Positions 11,449 to 24,872 of a stretch of DNA of 64,000 nt are shown in pieces. Positions within the stretch are counted from its first letter, which is position 1; each line of letters begins with the position of its first letter. Source of the stretch: Bursaphelenchus xylophilus (Eukaryota > Nematoda > Chromadorea > Rhabditida > Aphelenchoididae); assembly GCA_904066235.2 (NCBI GenBank), contig CAJFCV020000003.1, positions 8,122,001 to 8,186,000 on the forward strand, in the 5' to 3' direction. The position numbers and the translations under genes were made by a program. The notes beneath the pieces are model-generated. The model did not search any database, had not been told where the DNA came from, and worked only from the letters and a program-made list of their open reading frames with translations.

Positions 11449-14365
11449 GTTGGCATCATTGAGTCCGCCAACGAAAACCACAACGCGGTGGCGGTGGCGG
11501 CGAGTTCGGCCGCTGCCGCCGCGGCCCCTTACTGGCTGCCGGCTTCCATGAATTCGTCACAGAGGATCTACCCCGGCTTGAATTCGATGGGCTCCAATGA
11601 TCGATACTCGCCGACGCCTTATCGGCAGAGAATGCAACAGGTACGATATTGTTTTAGGTTCGGCTGTGGCCAAGTTAGAATTTTGTCTGCGGGAATTTTT
11701 ACGTTCCGCGCTTAGACTGAGTTTTATGGTCAAAAATAAGGCGGACTTATTGTACAACACTTCTGCATGTTGATTTTTCAAAATTCCTTTACTAAAACTA
11801 GTCAACGCTACTTTTTTCAGACGAATTCAATATTCGGAGCCCTGGATGATCCCTTCTTTCAAACGCGCGTTGCTCAAGCGGCCCAGGCCCAATTGGCCGA
11901 AATCGATGTGAAAAATGTAAATATGAACACGAACATGTTTTCGTAAGTACTTTTAGTAATTTGTGAAATTGCTCCAGATTTTAAGTCCTGACATTTGTAA
12001 ATTCCGTTAATTGAAATTGTCATACTGTAAGAGTAAAAGTTCTATGGACAAAAAAGATTTTTTACTCATATTTATTGTAGTCGTTGAGAGATTTTAGGGC
12101 TAGTTAGGGAGCTTTGTAAAAATCTTGGTGAAGGGTTTTCAAAAATAGAACTTTTTTGGTTTAGATCAGTCAAATCCTCCGCCTACGATGATATGTTAAT
12201 GCAGGCTACAAATTTCAGCTACCAAGGTCAGAATCTCCTCAATTCCTCGAACCACGACCTGGTGGACAACTCTTCGCTCGGAGTCAACTCTTCCAACGCG
12301 TCCACGAATCTCTTGGACACCCAGTCTCAAGGTGGGAATGACGCCATGAGTCCGCTGCAACAAGTGATGGCAATGCAACATCATTACGGCCCTGGTGGCA
12401 GTGGCACCTTCTCTCCGTATCACCAACTGCCTCAGGCAAGCGTGGCGAATGTGGCAGCGGCCTTTGGCCAACATCATGGAGGTCCCATGAATATTATGAA
12501 TAACACAAATTTCGTGGGGAATCCCTTAAATGGAGTGCCGAACAACTCGTTATTGCCGAGGTATTCGCTGTCGCATGCAGGTAAGAGATGGGTTATTTTC
12601 GATTAAAAGGCAGACTTTCTTGCAGTCCCTGAAATCGACACTGATCCGAGGGAATTGGAACGGTTCGCAGAGCATTTTAAACAGCGGAGGATCAAGTTGG
12701 GGGTGACTCAAGCAGATGTGGGAAAAGCCTTGGCCCATCTGAAAATGCCTGGAGTTGGATCGTTGAGTCAATCGACGATATGCAGATTTGAGAGTTTGAC
12801 GTTGTCGCACAATAATATGGTCGCATTGAAACCGATATTGCAGACGTGGCTGGAAAAGGTAAGAGTTTTTTCACAAATGGCTGAAATTTTGAGCTTTTTA
12901 CTTTGAGATTAGTCATCCAAAATACCTAAAGTTTACCTTCTCCGTGAAGATCATCCTTCAAATGTTTTTTCAGCTTCCAAAAATTTAGTAATTCTGACGC
13001 TTTAATATCTAGAATAATATCGACCAGCTGCCAATATTTCCATTTTTTATTCAGATTTGCTTCCCATTTCCATTTTCTTTTCGAATTTTTTGTCCGTTAA
13101 CTGACATTATTCCTCTCCCATTATTGATTGGGCCGTTTTCTGCGGCCCTACGGCGCTGTGGATGCCCTCGAGGCACTGGTTGCGTTCTCGACTTTTTCGG
13201 AGAGGAAAGTGGAGGTTTCCGTGTGGCGGTTGGTTGATTAAATATTAACAAGTTTAGAGGGGCCTATTCGTGTTGTCCGCAGCGAAAAACAGAGCCCGAT
13301 TTTCACTTTATGCCCCAAGGGGAAATGAGAATCGAGAGTGGAAAAGAGCTCTTCGAAAGGGTCGTATAATTATTAGCAACATCATCGAAGGGGATACTGT
13401 AATTTTATATCATTTTAGTCTAGTCGATAAGCCAATTTTTGCTCTGTATTTTAGAGTTTCTGTCCCAAAATTTTTTGGCATTTCCCACAAGGAGCTGATG
13501 ATTAACTTCTTATTTTAAATCCCTGGGGAATGCCGTAAATTTATGATCATTTATGGGGAAAAGCTTCGGAAACAATCTTGCACCGTGCAGACAAAAAATC
13601 AGCTGCCATGCTTACGGTAGTTTATAAGTCATGGCCGGAGGCATAATCTATAGTGCTCTCACACCCACGATAGTTCATTCTGGGATATTTTAATCTTATC
13701 TGCACTGTACGTTCCAGGACATTTTTTATTCTGCACAGTGCAGTAAGAATTTTACAATTCTACAGATTTTTTTTGAAAAAAGACTAAATATTATAGTAAT
13801 CAAAAAAAAAAGATTAAAAGCAGGCACTAATCAGGGAAATAAAAGCGAAAAAAAATTAAAATCCAACACATAGGGGCACAAATCGCCAAAATTGCAATAA
13901 ATTTTCATTTTCAGGCCGAGGATGCGATCAAAAACAAGACCACGACCCCGGATGTGATGGGAATCCTCCCCAACTCGGATAAGAAACGAAAACGAACGTC
14001 GATAGCAGCCCCCGAGAAGCGCCTGCTCGAAGATTACTTCCGCCAACAGCCCAGGCCAACCGGAGATCGGATCAGCGCCATTGCCGAGAAATTGGATCTG
14101 AAAAAGAACGTGGTGCGCGTGTGGTTCTGCAATCAGCGTCAGAAACAGAAACGGTAGGCACCCGGCCCCACAAACAACTGATTGCAGCCAATTCCGTTGC
14201 AGCAATCAACTAGCCACGAACGGGATCGGGGGCTCAATCAACTGTCAGAACGAGTCCAAATACACGCCCAATCTGGTGGATCTGAAGTCCGGTCTGTTGC
14301 CCGAGGAATTCCTCCAGTCCGTGCATTCGGGGAACCTCGAGAACATGAACAACAACGGCCTCTGA
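11449..14365 (+). CDS. unc-86: UNC-86, POU class IV homeodomain transcription factor
   Basis: Neuronal identity and lineage regulator, the nematode orthologue of vertebrate BRN3. Exons: (11449)11548-11640, 11821-11942, 12165-12580, 12626-12858, 13915-14153, 14203-14365; phases join cleanly and give about 421 residues from the ATG at 11548. Exon 2 carries the POU-IV box ([19 protein letters not shown], about residues 38-56), diagnostic of class IV. Exon 4 encodes the POU-specific domain ([20 protein letters not shown].., about 219-287). Exon 5 encodes the homeodomain, opening [14 protein letters not shown] and ending in [15 protein letters not shown] (about 310-367). A 1.06 kb intron separates the two DNA-binding halves. 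The start is uncertain: the frame is open back to 11449 through an alanine run ([15 protein letters not shown]) with no ATG, so either translation starts at MNSSQRI or an upstream exon supplies the start. The domain identity is secure. Confidence 0.95.
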
Positions 14366-14595
14366 CCTCAGTTTCGGACTATTTGTGTATCAGATTAAGT
14401 ATTATACTATAATATAAAGTTGTTTTATGTCTTCAAATTGATCGTGTGATGTATTTGAGAAGCCGATTTGTAAGGTTAATGAAATTGCTGGAATTTCCGA
14501 AAAGATAAGCAACTTCTTGGCGGACGACATATAAAAGTATTTTGAACACGGTTTCTATCCATTGGTTCCGCTGAACCCCTAGTATGTAAATATGT

Positions 14596-14601
14596 AATAA
14601 A
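14596..14601 (+). terminator. Poly(A) signal AATAAA of unc-86
   Basis: AATAAA about 230 bp past the unc-86 stop, in sense orientation and in AT-rich DNA. Confidence 0.5.
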
Positions 14602-17600
14602 TATAATATATAAGCTCAACTCTTCAAGTTAACGGTGCAGTATAAATAATTGCTAAAAACCTGTGGTATTTATGGGTCGCGCGGAGGCCTCGTCATCCAA
14701 GAAGGTTACAAAATCTGGATGAGGCTTTTGGCGTAAGTTTCAAACATCTTTTCAATTTCTTCTGATTCTAATTTGCTTTTTTAGTACTACTGTAAAAATA
14801 GATTTTCTTTAAAATTTGCTTTACGAATAGTGTTTCGATAAGTAATCAAAAATGCTGATTACAAAACTCATGTCTATTTTGACACACTTCATTGTCGCAC
14901 CTCATAAACTTTTATTTCGAAAATTTTTTAGCCTTATTTTTCACATGAGCTACGCATTTTGTTCTTGATCACTTCTATCCATCTAAAAATCACTCCCTTT
15001 GATACCTAATATTATGAGAAATCTCTTCCTTTCGGCGATGACCAAAACTTTTTTTTATTTGACACTTACTTTTTGGAGTGTTTGTTTAAGTTGGCTTATG
15101 AATGGATCTGAATTTAAAACAAATACAAATAGCTCTGCGAAGCGAAAGGGCTTCACTATTTGAGCATGGTCATCGCTATGATCCGCTCTCTCTTTTTTTT
15201 TGATGGAAAAAATATTGGAATAGCGGGGATTAGGCTTTAGTGAGGGAAATCGTTTTATTCTTGATATTGATGGATAACAATTCGCGCTTTGCACACATCG
15301 TATACATGCATATGCTCTGCAAAACACCTAGTCCCCATCTTTGGCCAGACTCAAGTCCGTGGGAACGGAAAGGCCATCCTTGAAGTCAAAGGCAACTTCC
15401 CGAAAGCCGATACTTTCATGTTGTTGGAGGGAAAAGCGATGAGTAATGTGCGGGGTGTGGTTGATAGCGCTTATCAACGGGTTGGCGCTTGTTTCAACCC
15501 TATTTTCTCGAGTTTCCAAATTTTTATTTTCGAAAATCGGAGACATTTTTGGTTGTGATTCAGATTAATTTTGGTGTTATACTAGAGGAATATAGCGAGT
15601 TTTTGGTTGAAAATTGAAGGAAAATAGAACTATGTCTTAATGTATGGGTCAAAATGCGGGTTACTACCTATAATTCACCGAGCGATTTTTTCACCAGATG
15701 GTAGGCCAATTGCATTGCAAAATTGTTTGAAATTTATGGTAATCTTTCAAAGGACCCTAAAGAATCTCGGGGGTAAAATATGAAAAAAATTTTACTATTG
15801 GTCAAAGATCTTGTTAGTTCGCCCTATAAAATCTATTTATTACTCTACAATAATTCGTTCAAAAATCGGATAATCTGACCCAAATTTCGCCTATTATCTC
15901 CGCTATAAACTAATGTAACCCATCCTCAAATATATATGTGATCCCATAAATAATCCGTCATTTCATTTCCTGATTCTTACCTGCGAAACTTTTTCCGCCT
16001 CCTCTGAAGAGGGCCCTATTGTGACCGGCGAACTTGAGGCGGCGGTTTGGTTGAGGTCGCGCATTGTATGGGGTTTTTCTGGGTGGAAATGGAATCGGAA
16101 TGCACATGGCGAAGGTATATTCGAGGGTCGGATCCGCTCTTTTAAACTCTCTGATCGAAATTCAATTCGGTTTGTTTTGAGGTGGTTTGGGTAGACGGGA
16201 TGGAAACGAGGGAGGTCGGTGAACCGAGCAGGTCACTAAGTTTATTATTTTCTCGGGATTCTAATGAGATGGGGTTTGTTGACGGTGTAAGGTTGAGTGG
16301 ACGGGATATTGAGGTTGTTATTCAAGGTGGAATTGATGACTCAATTCTTGGCAGAGACGGGTAAAGCCAACGCATTGAGCAGGTTTGAATCTCCAAACCT
16401 GAGTTGTACTATTATTATTATCGTAGTTCTTACTGTTAGCTGGTTTTTTGTGGAGGCAGTTGTTAGATATGGTAGTTGGGAGTGTTGAGACTTGAGCCAG
16501 AACTCACGAAATAGCATTACCAAAAATTAACAGCTAAAGATATACGTTTTCAGCTAAACCCGACTCCTTCACAGATCTTTGAAGATGAGAGATCGTTGAT
16601 TGCTTGGAGAGATGATTTGTTCAAAGGTAGTTTTTTCTCAATATCGTTTGCAAAACATCTTCCTTCTTCGCTTTACCCTCGTATTCAATCTTTGATGGAA
16701 AATATTTTTGCATTCGATAAGAAGCTCCTTTATTGGATAATTTCATTTTTACACTGCCATCTCGACCAATGGTTGATCTCGTTTTACGATGGGTATATTA
16801 TTTATAAGGCTTTATTTTGACATCTTTTATTTAGGTTTCTATTCGTCTTCTTTCGTTTTTGTCCTACTTTTTAAATTTTGTAAAAAGTGAATGTTTCAAC
16901 GATTGAATTTTAAAAAAATTTGCTTTTTCCTGATTCAACAGGTTAAAAAAGGTCTTATAAAAGTAGAAGCCGCTAAAAATTGCTGTCTCCCCACCTTAAT
17001 GACCCTCCTATAGTATAATACTTTATCCATTGCCTAGCAATGGCGCTTCCTCGACCTCCAGTTTGCGACGCGCCGGTCGAAACCTGGCCCCAAATTTATG
17101 TATTTTATATTTTGGCGCAGCCGAATTGTAAGCTCACCATGGTATCCGGGATTACGGAGCGCGTTTCCCGGCAGTCTTCCTTTTCTTCGGTTTCTAGGCG
17201 CCTTGATTTTCGACGCATTGCCGGTTGCTTAGCGCCCGCCGGGGGTCTTTTTTCTTGGCCCACTTTTTCCCATTCATGGCCAGGTGCCATTCTGGGGACA
17301 CGTTTGGGATTGTTAGTGGGGTGACATTAATCGAATTAGGTGAGGATCTGTGGGGGTGTTGATGGTGTTATGGGGAAGGGAATCGAGATGATAGAAAAGC
17401 CGGAGGTTAATCTGGAGCTTTCCAAAATTGGAAGGGAAGAAAAACTAGGGAGTTGTTGCAGTTTGGAGGATTAAGAAATAGTTGTTTTGATAATTTGGAA
17501 GTAAGACTTTAGGGTGAGAAAGCCTTTTCAGGATATTATTATGTCATTGACGAGCTAATCTTTTCTTGTGACCCCTAAGGTTACTTATAAAATAAGTTTA

Positions 17601-20600
17601 AGTCCCTGCATGCCTTTGCTCTATCCTCTATATTCCAAAACCCCTAAATTCAACCTTTAGGCAATATTCTAAAGATCTGTTTATAACATTTTGAAAGCTC
17701 TCTTTCGCAGTCTGAAAAACACAGTCAGCACTCGAGTACATTACAAATAGGTGGACTCCCGAAGTGTATTTTACACCTGTCCTTAATATAAAATGTCACG
17801 AGACTTTTGAAATGTGAATTAAAATTTTTTCGAGGAAAATAATCAGTATTCTACTACTACTACCACCAACTACAACCATGGGAAATATTCAAAGCCACTC
17901 TACGACGATGTTCGAACGTAACTGTTGTCATCGTTGCTATTAATGGGCTAGTATCCTGCTGTATTATGCTACCCGTCCCTGTCGCCTGGCCGAGCCGTGG
18001 TTTCAGATGGTTTTGCGTTGGATTCAGAGTTCGTAGCACCATGTGAAGCTGCTCTTGGCCCAGGCGGACTAATCGTATTATCCGAGCGAAGTAATCCGGC
18101 TTGACATTGGTATGAATAAACATGAGAAAAAGAGAAGAAGATATCACGATATTACACTTGGCAATAAATTCGCGTTGGAAAATTTCGTACATCTTTGTGA
18201 GGGAAGGTGTAATAACTGAGAAGATGTTTGATAGGCAATGTAAACTACGCAGTCAAAGTATGGCTTCAGGAGTGTTATGCAGGTTGTCTTTTTAACTTCT
18301 CAAAATCATTATTCGTAATGGTGATTTGTTCCTCGCTTTCTGAGCTTTTCATGTCCAAATGGCGCTAGAAATAAACACCTTGTAACGGTCGGCCATTTTC
18401 TCTGCAAAGTAATTGATTACGTCCTCCTGCTGCATGTGTGTTACCTTATTAGACATTCAATTCCACTGGGCCGGAAGCCCAGCGCAGGCTTTGACAATCT
18501 TATTAGCGCCAGAACTTTTGCCTCCGGCAGAGAACAATATCATTGAGGATGGGGGCAAGGTAGGCGATTCGCTTTATTATGGACAAAAACTTGCTTCCTG
18601 AGGATGCTTTGCCGCGGATTTTTCGATGAAATTTTAGTAGCGGAGAAAAATATATTTCAAAGATTCAAATGCAACTTTTGGCAAAATATGACGCTGATGT
18701 AAAGGTAGATTATATCACTAAAGAATTGTCATTTAGGCTCTACTTTTACAGCCGATTTCATCACGAGTCGAACGAGATTTTTGTCCATTTTTCTTTTTTC
18801 AGCTGGAAATGCCGAACTTTCCTCACTCTCTTATTCAGTTTTTAATCATTAATGTAATGACAACACCGATGACCTGGTTCATTTCTTTCTCACCAAAAAT
18901 CTTAATAATATCCGTTAAAAGTCCTTTGCCTTCCCCAATCCGCGGATTTAGGTAGAGGAAATGTGCCGACTTTTCCGCGGATTATCTCAACTGTATTTGC
19001 TGTTAGTTCGGACCCGACTTACTCTGTTTTTTGGCACTCTTCTATTTCACTTTTGCGCTGATATACGCATGTAAGGGAGACGCTACTGTATTGAATTTAT
19101 AAACAATATTGTCTTGTCATCAGACATGGATTGTCCTTTCCTAGAACCGCACCATAGAGACGGCCGAGACAATGGCCGCGAAAATGGACGACGGCGACTT
19201 AACTAGCCGGGCGTGGTTGGAAAATGGGAGTTTTGGGAGATTGCTAAGGAAGTTTGGGGAGTGTTTAAATTTATTAATTTCAAGAGCTGTGCTTTTTGTT
19301 TTAGGTTATTTTCGTTGCTTTTTTGTGAAGAAAAAGCTTCTAAAATACGAAGAGGCAAGAAATAATCCCATAAACCTTGGCCTCTTGCTGCGGCATATGT
19401 TTAGTAATTTTTATGATTCGTCCTTGAATTTGCTATTTTTTAAATTGATTTTCTTGGTGAAATTATCATACAATAGGAAATCAATGTTCCGAAATTTTAA
19501 AAGACGTAATCAAAAATTAACTGTTCCTCTTTTCCTCCTCTAATATCCACGGTGACCCGATTATCTTGGGGCCGATTGCAGCACCCTCTCTTTAGCCGTG
19601 TTTTTCATAATAATTGTAGATATTTGGGGCCCGAAGAAGGAGAGATTAAAGTTCTCACGGCCTGAATATTACTCTCTGGGATCCATGGCCAAGCGAGGGG
19701 AGTCTGTGACCACCCTTTTTCACCGCCATTTTCAACGCAATTAGTAAAAAAGGGACGGATTCTGGAGTTATCACGGTAGTAATAATTCTGTCATAATTGG
19801 AAGGCAGAGAGTCATGTGGCCATGATTATTCTCTATGACCATCTTTGAGGCGAATATGATGTGAGCGGTAATAAGTTGAGTAAGTTTCTCCTTTGGCCTG
19901 AGCTTTTTGAGCCGAGTTATTTGGTTAAAAAAGTAATAGAGTAGTATAATAATAGAGAGTGGAAAACGTGGATTCTCGGACTTTGCCGTAGAAAATGAAC
20001 ATATGACTGTCGTAGAAAACAGGATTAAGAAAGAATATGAACTTTTGATAGGAGTAGGTGTTTTCGTTGCTCAGACAAAACATTTCCTGAATGTATTCGG
20101 GAAATTTGTTCACCGGAATACTTAACCAGATGTGTTTAGTTGCCGTTTTCAACTTTTTTTTTGTGTGAAATTTTACATTGTAAAGGATGAAGAACCAAAG
20201 TTTTAATTTTTTTAAATTGCGGCATTTTCTGAATAATGAAAAAATTGGATATTTTTCTATCACAGGTCAATCAAGAATGGTAATTTTAAGCGCGTTACCA
20301 CGACTATTCCTAGTCCAAGGATCCATCTTTCACAACAAAAAACATGTGGATATTCCATTCCGACGTCTCCTCCCAGTCATGTTCCTTATATTATATTACT
20401 GCTTTAACCAAAAGAATTACCAAGTATATGACCTGAGGTCCGTTAACCGAATCTCATAAATCTTGCATTATGCCTTTTAGGGCCGAAAACTCGATTCGGG
20501 CCTAATTTGCAAATTGAATTCCGTCGATAAGTCCACCTTTTTTTTTGACACTTTATACTTACGTGAAGCAAAAGGGTACGTTGCGTGCAAGGTGTGGGAG

Positions 20601-23600
20601 AATTTTTAAAGTTCCGAGTGGTGTTTAGCGAGGTAATTGCTATTTACAGGGCAGACCAACAAGACGTTGTGTTCCCGTTTTCCTCATATTTTTTGAGCTT
20701 TTTTGTAAAAACAATACAATTTTTCTCGATTTCCAGATTTATTTTCGTTTAGATCTGACTATTTCTGATTTCAAGTTGATAATTCTGTAAAATCATCAAT
20801 TTTGAGCCATTTCTGATCCCAATTTTTTTCTCTCGTTGAATTAGGGACCATGTTTTTGGGCCTAGGAAACCATGTCCTGCTCTATTTGTTCCACGTTTCA
20901 GCAAAATTTGAACTTCTAGAATTTCTTAAAAAACGGCATATTCCGTTTCTTGACCTCTCTGTTTTTGGGTCACAAGAATTTTTCTCAGAGTTCATCATCA
21001 CGTATTTTAGCAATAGTTTTTTTCGTCTTAAAATTAGTGCATTTCTCACATTTCAGAGCCTGATTTCTCATTCCTTCCACTCTTTTCGCACCTCTAAGCG
21101 TATGGTAATCCTTCTGATAGCTCAAAATTCCGTTCCTTTTGTGAGGTGCCGGCTCACCACTCCATAAAACCAAGTTTCACCGCATCATAAAATATTATAT
21201 TTTAGTCATGAACATGCGATCAAAACGGCTTTGTACTCAAAATGTCCGAGCGTGTTATTGGTCTGAAAAATTTTTAAATCTTTTTTGGCTTTGCATAATC
21301 GTATTACGGTAGCCATTTTTCGAATTTTTTAGGTCTTCCAACCAAAAATTTTAATTCTTGAGGCTAATGATAAATGATGACATGTCTGGCACATCCATCT
21401 TGATACATCAAAATATTTTTTATTTTTTGGGCGAAATTAATTCCCTTGTCTTAATTACAGCCCAATATTTGCATTAATTTTTGTTTTGTTATTCTTCCCT
21501 TGGCCTACTAATTTCTAATTCCTTCAACAGAAATTGAATTACTCCTTAGAATTTTCTCCACTGTTTTTTTGCAATTTCTATCGCTGTAATTGTGGGAGGA
21601 TGATACAATTTAATTGTTTTTTAATTAATTCAGTAATCAAAATACTTTTAGTACTACAAAACGTTTTTTTTTCTTTAATGGTTATCCTCCTCTATATGTA
21701 GATAAACTCCAATTACCTTTTTGTCAAAAAAATAAAATTTCCCCTCAGGGAAAATTATAAAATCGTCATTGAAGACAACGACAGAAGGTTTGGAATGATG
21801 TGGGAAAAGGGATTAAAATTAATCTTAATGGAAAGGCTTTAGGAAATCACATTTTTTTTAATTGGGCTTACCACTTCCATGCGAACAGAAACAAATTTTC
21901 TGATTAATCTTTTTTGTTTTTGGAGAAGTTATTACGTTTATTGAGCCATATCAATACGGCCCTTATTGTTGGTAAATAAAATAACTCAGTTTGATTACGG
22001 TGTAAAGAAAAATATTTCTTAGGAAATGGCAAAGAGTAAAAATCAAAAAATAACAGAAAATTTGGGTAAACTTACAATTTTTGGAAGAGAAATGCAAAAA
22101 GGACTAACTTTTTCCAAATTTTGCAACTTGTAAAGTCAGTCTATGTTGAAAATATTCGTTCCTAAGGTCGATAGAAAATTTCCCCATATTATTTTTTTGT
22201 TATGGTTTGTGTCGAATTAATCGTTTCCGCGCTTTAGACATTCAACACCACATATAATATTCTTCACCAGATATTGAATGACATTATTCTGCAAATTTCT
22301 CCAAAATGTTTCCAAAATTTTTAATATCCGATATGAATTAAATGGCAAGATATTTTCCTTCATAAATCTCCGGCTTTACTACCGCCGCATTTCCATGGAT
22401 TTACAGCGATGACAATTCAGATGACAGGATTTTTTATGACGTCCATTATTAAAGGTTTTTTATTTTGCCTTTGGCGTATAGGTGAAACGAAAAGTACAGA
22501 ATGACATCGGAAAAATTTTTTGGCGGGCTTTGAGTAATTCGTTGTAATGGAGAGAGTTGCTTTGAGGACAGGAAAAGATTATATTTTTAGTGGATTAGGA
22601 CTAAAATAACGTTAAGGTTTTTATAAATCCTCTTTTTTCGGAGTGAAACTAAAAAGTCTAAATAAATTTACAGCTAAATTTCTTGTACTTGGCCTTTATT
22701 TTACATTTCGATTTCTTGTACTTGGCCTTTATTTTACATTTCTTCAACTGCTTCTATAATAGTCTTAAATATTTTTAAATAAAAAGTATCGATTTTGATC
22801 CCAAGCAAATTTTATTCCCAATATCTGACCTTCTCCTCTTGCAGTGTTGCTCTTTGCGTCAAAAATAACTCTTTGACATAGCTTTGTAGCCGATCTTTGG
22901 CCAATAAATATTAAATTTAGCATGAAGTTTAATGTCTATTTTCACCGTCACAACACGATTAACACGAACTTCGTGCGCAAATTTGCCAATTTTAGTTCCG
23001 ATCTGCAAATAAAATGTTTCTGCTGAAGACTTTGTTTAAACTAACTGGCAATTATACTGGGCGCTAGATAATTCGTTTTTTACAGGGAAAGTCTTGTACA
23101 GTATTTTGCAATAATAGTTGTTAAATCAAAATTGTCCATATGCAAGATTCCAAAACTAATTTTTCTTCAAGAAACCTAACTGACCAACTGGCCAGAAGTA
23201 AAATTTTTCTTCAAAAAACAAGTTCTGGCAAAAAAGAGTAACCACAAACTTTTTTCCTCTTGTCATCTTCCTCATTTTTCGTAGTCTCTAGTCTTCAAAA
23301 ATCGTTGAATATCTTGACTCTACCCGCAAAGAATAGTCCAAGATTCTCATCAATCGATATGCGACCAATACCGATTACTTTCTCTCAATTTGACGAATAT
23401 CTTTTTTTTATAGTAAACACTACATATCATATTTTTTACCTCTCAGTTTCTTCCCAGAACCAAAACAATGCAAAACAAACAATCCACATAAACTTATACT
23501 TATTACTGTGTTTTTTTTCTCACCGAAAATTGTAGTCTAACTATTATTTTTTATTATTATAAAATTCAAAGAATTTTTTTCAACGCGATTCAAAGAGGTT

Positions 23601-24872
23601 ATGCGCAAAATTTTTGCATTTTTTGTAAGATTTTTTTTGTTTGTTTTATTATTATCAGCATTGTTAATCCCATCTTTTGCAAAAATCCAATGGTTACATT
23701 TTTTGATGTAAACATCGATGCCATTACCTTTATATGTGATCCCCATTTCCCAGTAAAGGTCGTCGCATTGCGTGTTTTTACCTCTGGCCCTGAGGGCACT
23801 TAATCGGCTCTCGTTGTTCTGTCTGTTCCATGTTAGCTCCATATCATTAAGGGAGAATATTATTCTTGTTTTACTTGGGAATCTTGATGGGAAAGTAAAA
23901 AAAGGGGGTTTCCCAACTCAATAAACATTGCTGTTTTTGTAAGCTAAGAGCTGTGTAATCGTCAGATGGGGCTGCTTCAAAGCAGTACTGTTATGACTGT
24001 CCTTTTGGAAAAATGTAAATATGGCCGGGATTAAGGCTATTTACGAAAGATATTTTTGTAGAAGCTTAGAACGCGATTACTTTGGCAGTGGCTTTGGGAT
24101 GAAGGCAGACCAAATTTTCTATGGTTTCACATATATTTTTGAATCTTTGGATGGCGATTAGATCTCATTCTTTGAACGAACCAAATAAAAAAACTGTATT
24201 TGCCTGAGGGCAGAAATTATTAGTCGATTAATTAGAGGGTAGTCTGGTTTTGAGGATTTGGGAGTAATTAGGCAGTAATTGTAATAATTTTTTATTTTCA
24301 TTATTTGTTGTTAATCCTAAAAATCCAATTTTCCAACTTTGGATTTAAAAATTATGTCATAAATTTTACCGCTGTCCAAATTTTGAAACTTAAATTCAGT
24401 TTTAAAATGTAAAAATATTTTTTGCAAAAATCTGATTTTTTTTTCAATTTTGTTAATGTTTAAAAACGTTTTTAAAGCAAATATTCAAAGTCTATCTACC
24501 AATAGATTTCGCCAATGTCCCTTTCCAACATGTTCTGTGCTAAAATTAGCCCAGCCCATTTTTCAAACTCTTCTCTTTTTCGAACACGGTGCACGAATAA
24601 TTACTAGTTTCGTTGAAAAAGTTGTTTTCCCAACAAAAATCTTTGCATTCTCCCCAAGAATCCTCAAGTGCCATCTCTTTTTTACACTTCTCTTTTCTCA
24701 TTTACACATTTTTTTGCTTTTTATTTCCATCTTACAACTAATCGAATACAATTTGAGACTTGGCCATAAAACTTTTATTTCGCGGTCGATTTTCAATTAA
24801 TTTTCACATTAAATTTCCTGCAGTTTTAGGGACTCCAAACTTATGGCCGGGATATGAGACTTGAGCTTCAAA
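14602..24872. other. Long gene-poor region between unc-86 and the RasD-like gene
   Basis: About 10.3 kb of mostly AT-rich sequence with many homopolymer T and A runs. I found no frame with a recognisable domain and good splice signals. A small hairpin (CAGGTTTG, six-base loop, CAAACCTG) lies at 16380-16401. Short GC-richer islands occur near 16000-16200, 17030-17330 and 18950-19200 and could be control elements. The frames at 15289-15558 (+) and 17860-18192 (-) look slightly protein-like but match no family I recognise. Confidence 0.5.
22678..22742. repeat. Two-copy 33-bp tandem repeat
   Basis: The unit beginning ATTTCTTGTACTTGGCC at 22678 is repeated without change starting at 22711, with no spacer. 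It is a recent local duplication in non-coding DNA with no evident function. Confidence 0.9.

Noticed and set aside
15289..15558. 89-codon frame with protein-like composition (GNGKAILEVKGNF)
   Set aside because: No family match, no convincing splice sites, and the reverse strand is also open over the same bases.
16380..16401. Hairpin CAGGTTTG..CAAACCTG as a terminator or microRNA
   Set aside because: An 8-bp stem is too short for a microRNA precursor and no transcript is indicated nearby.
17860..18192. 110-codon minus-strand frame
   Set aside because: No domain and no flanking exons that extend it; kept only as a note.
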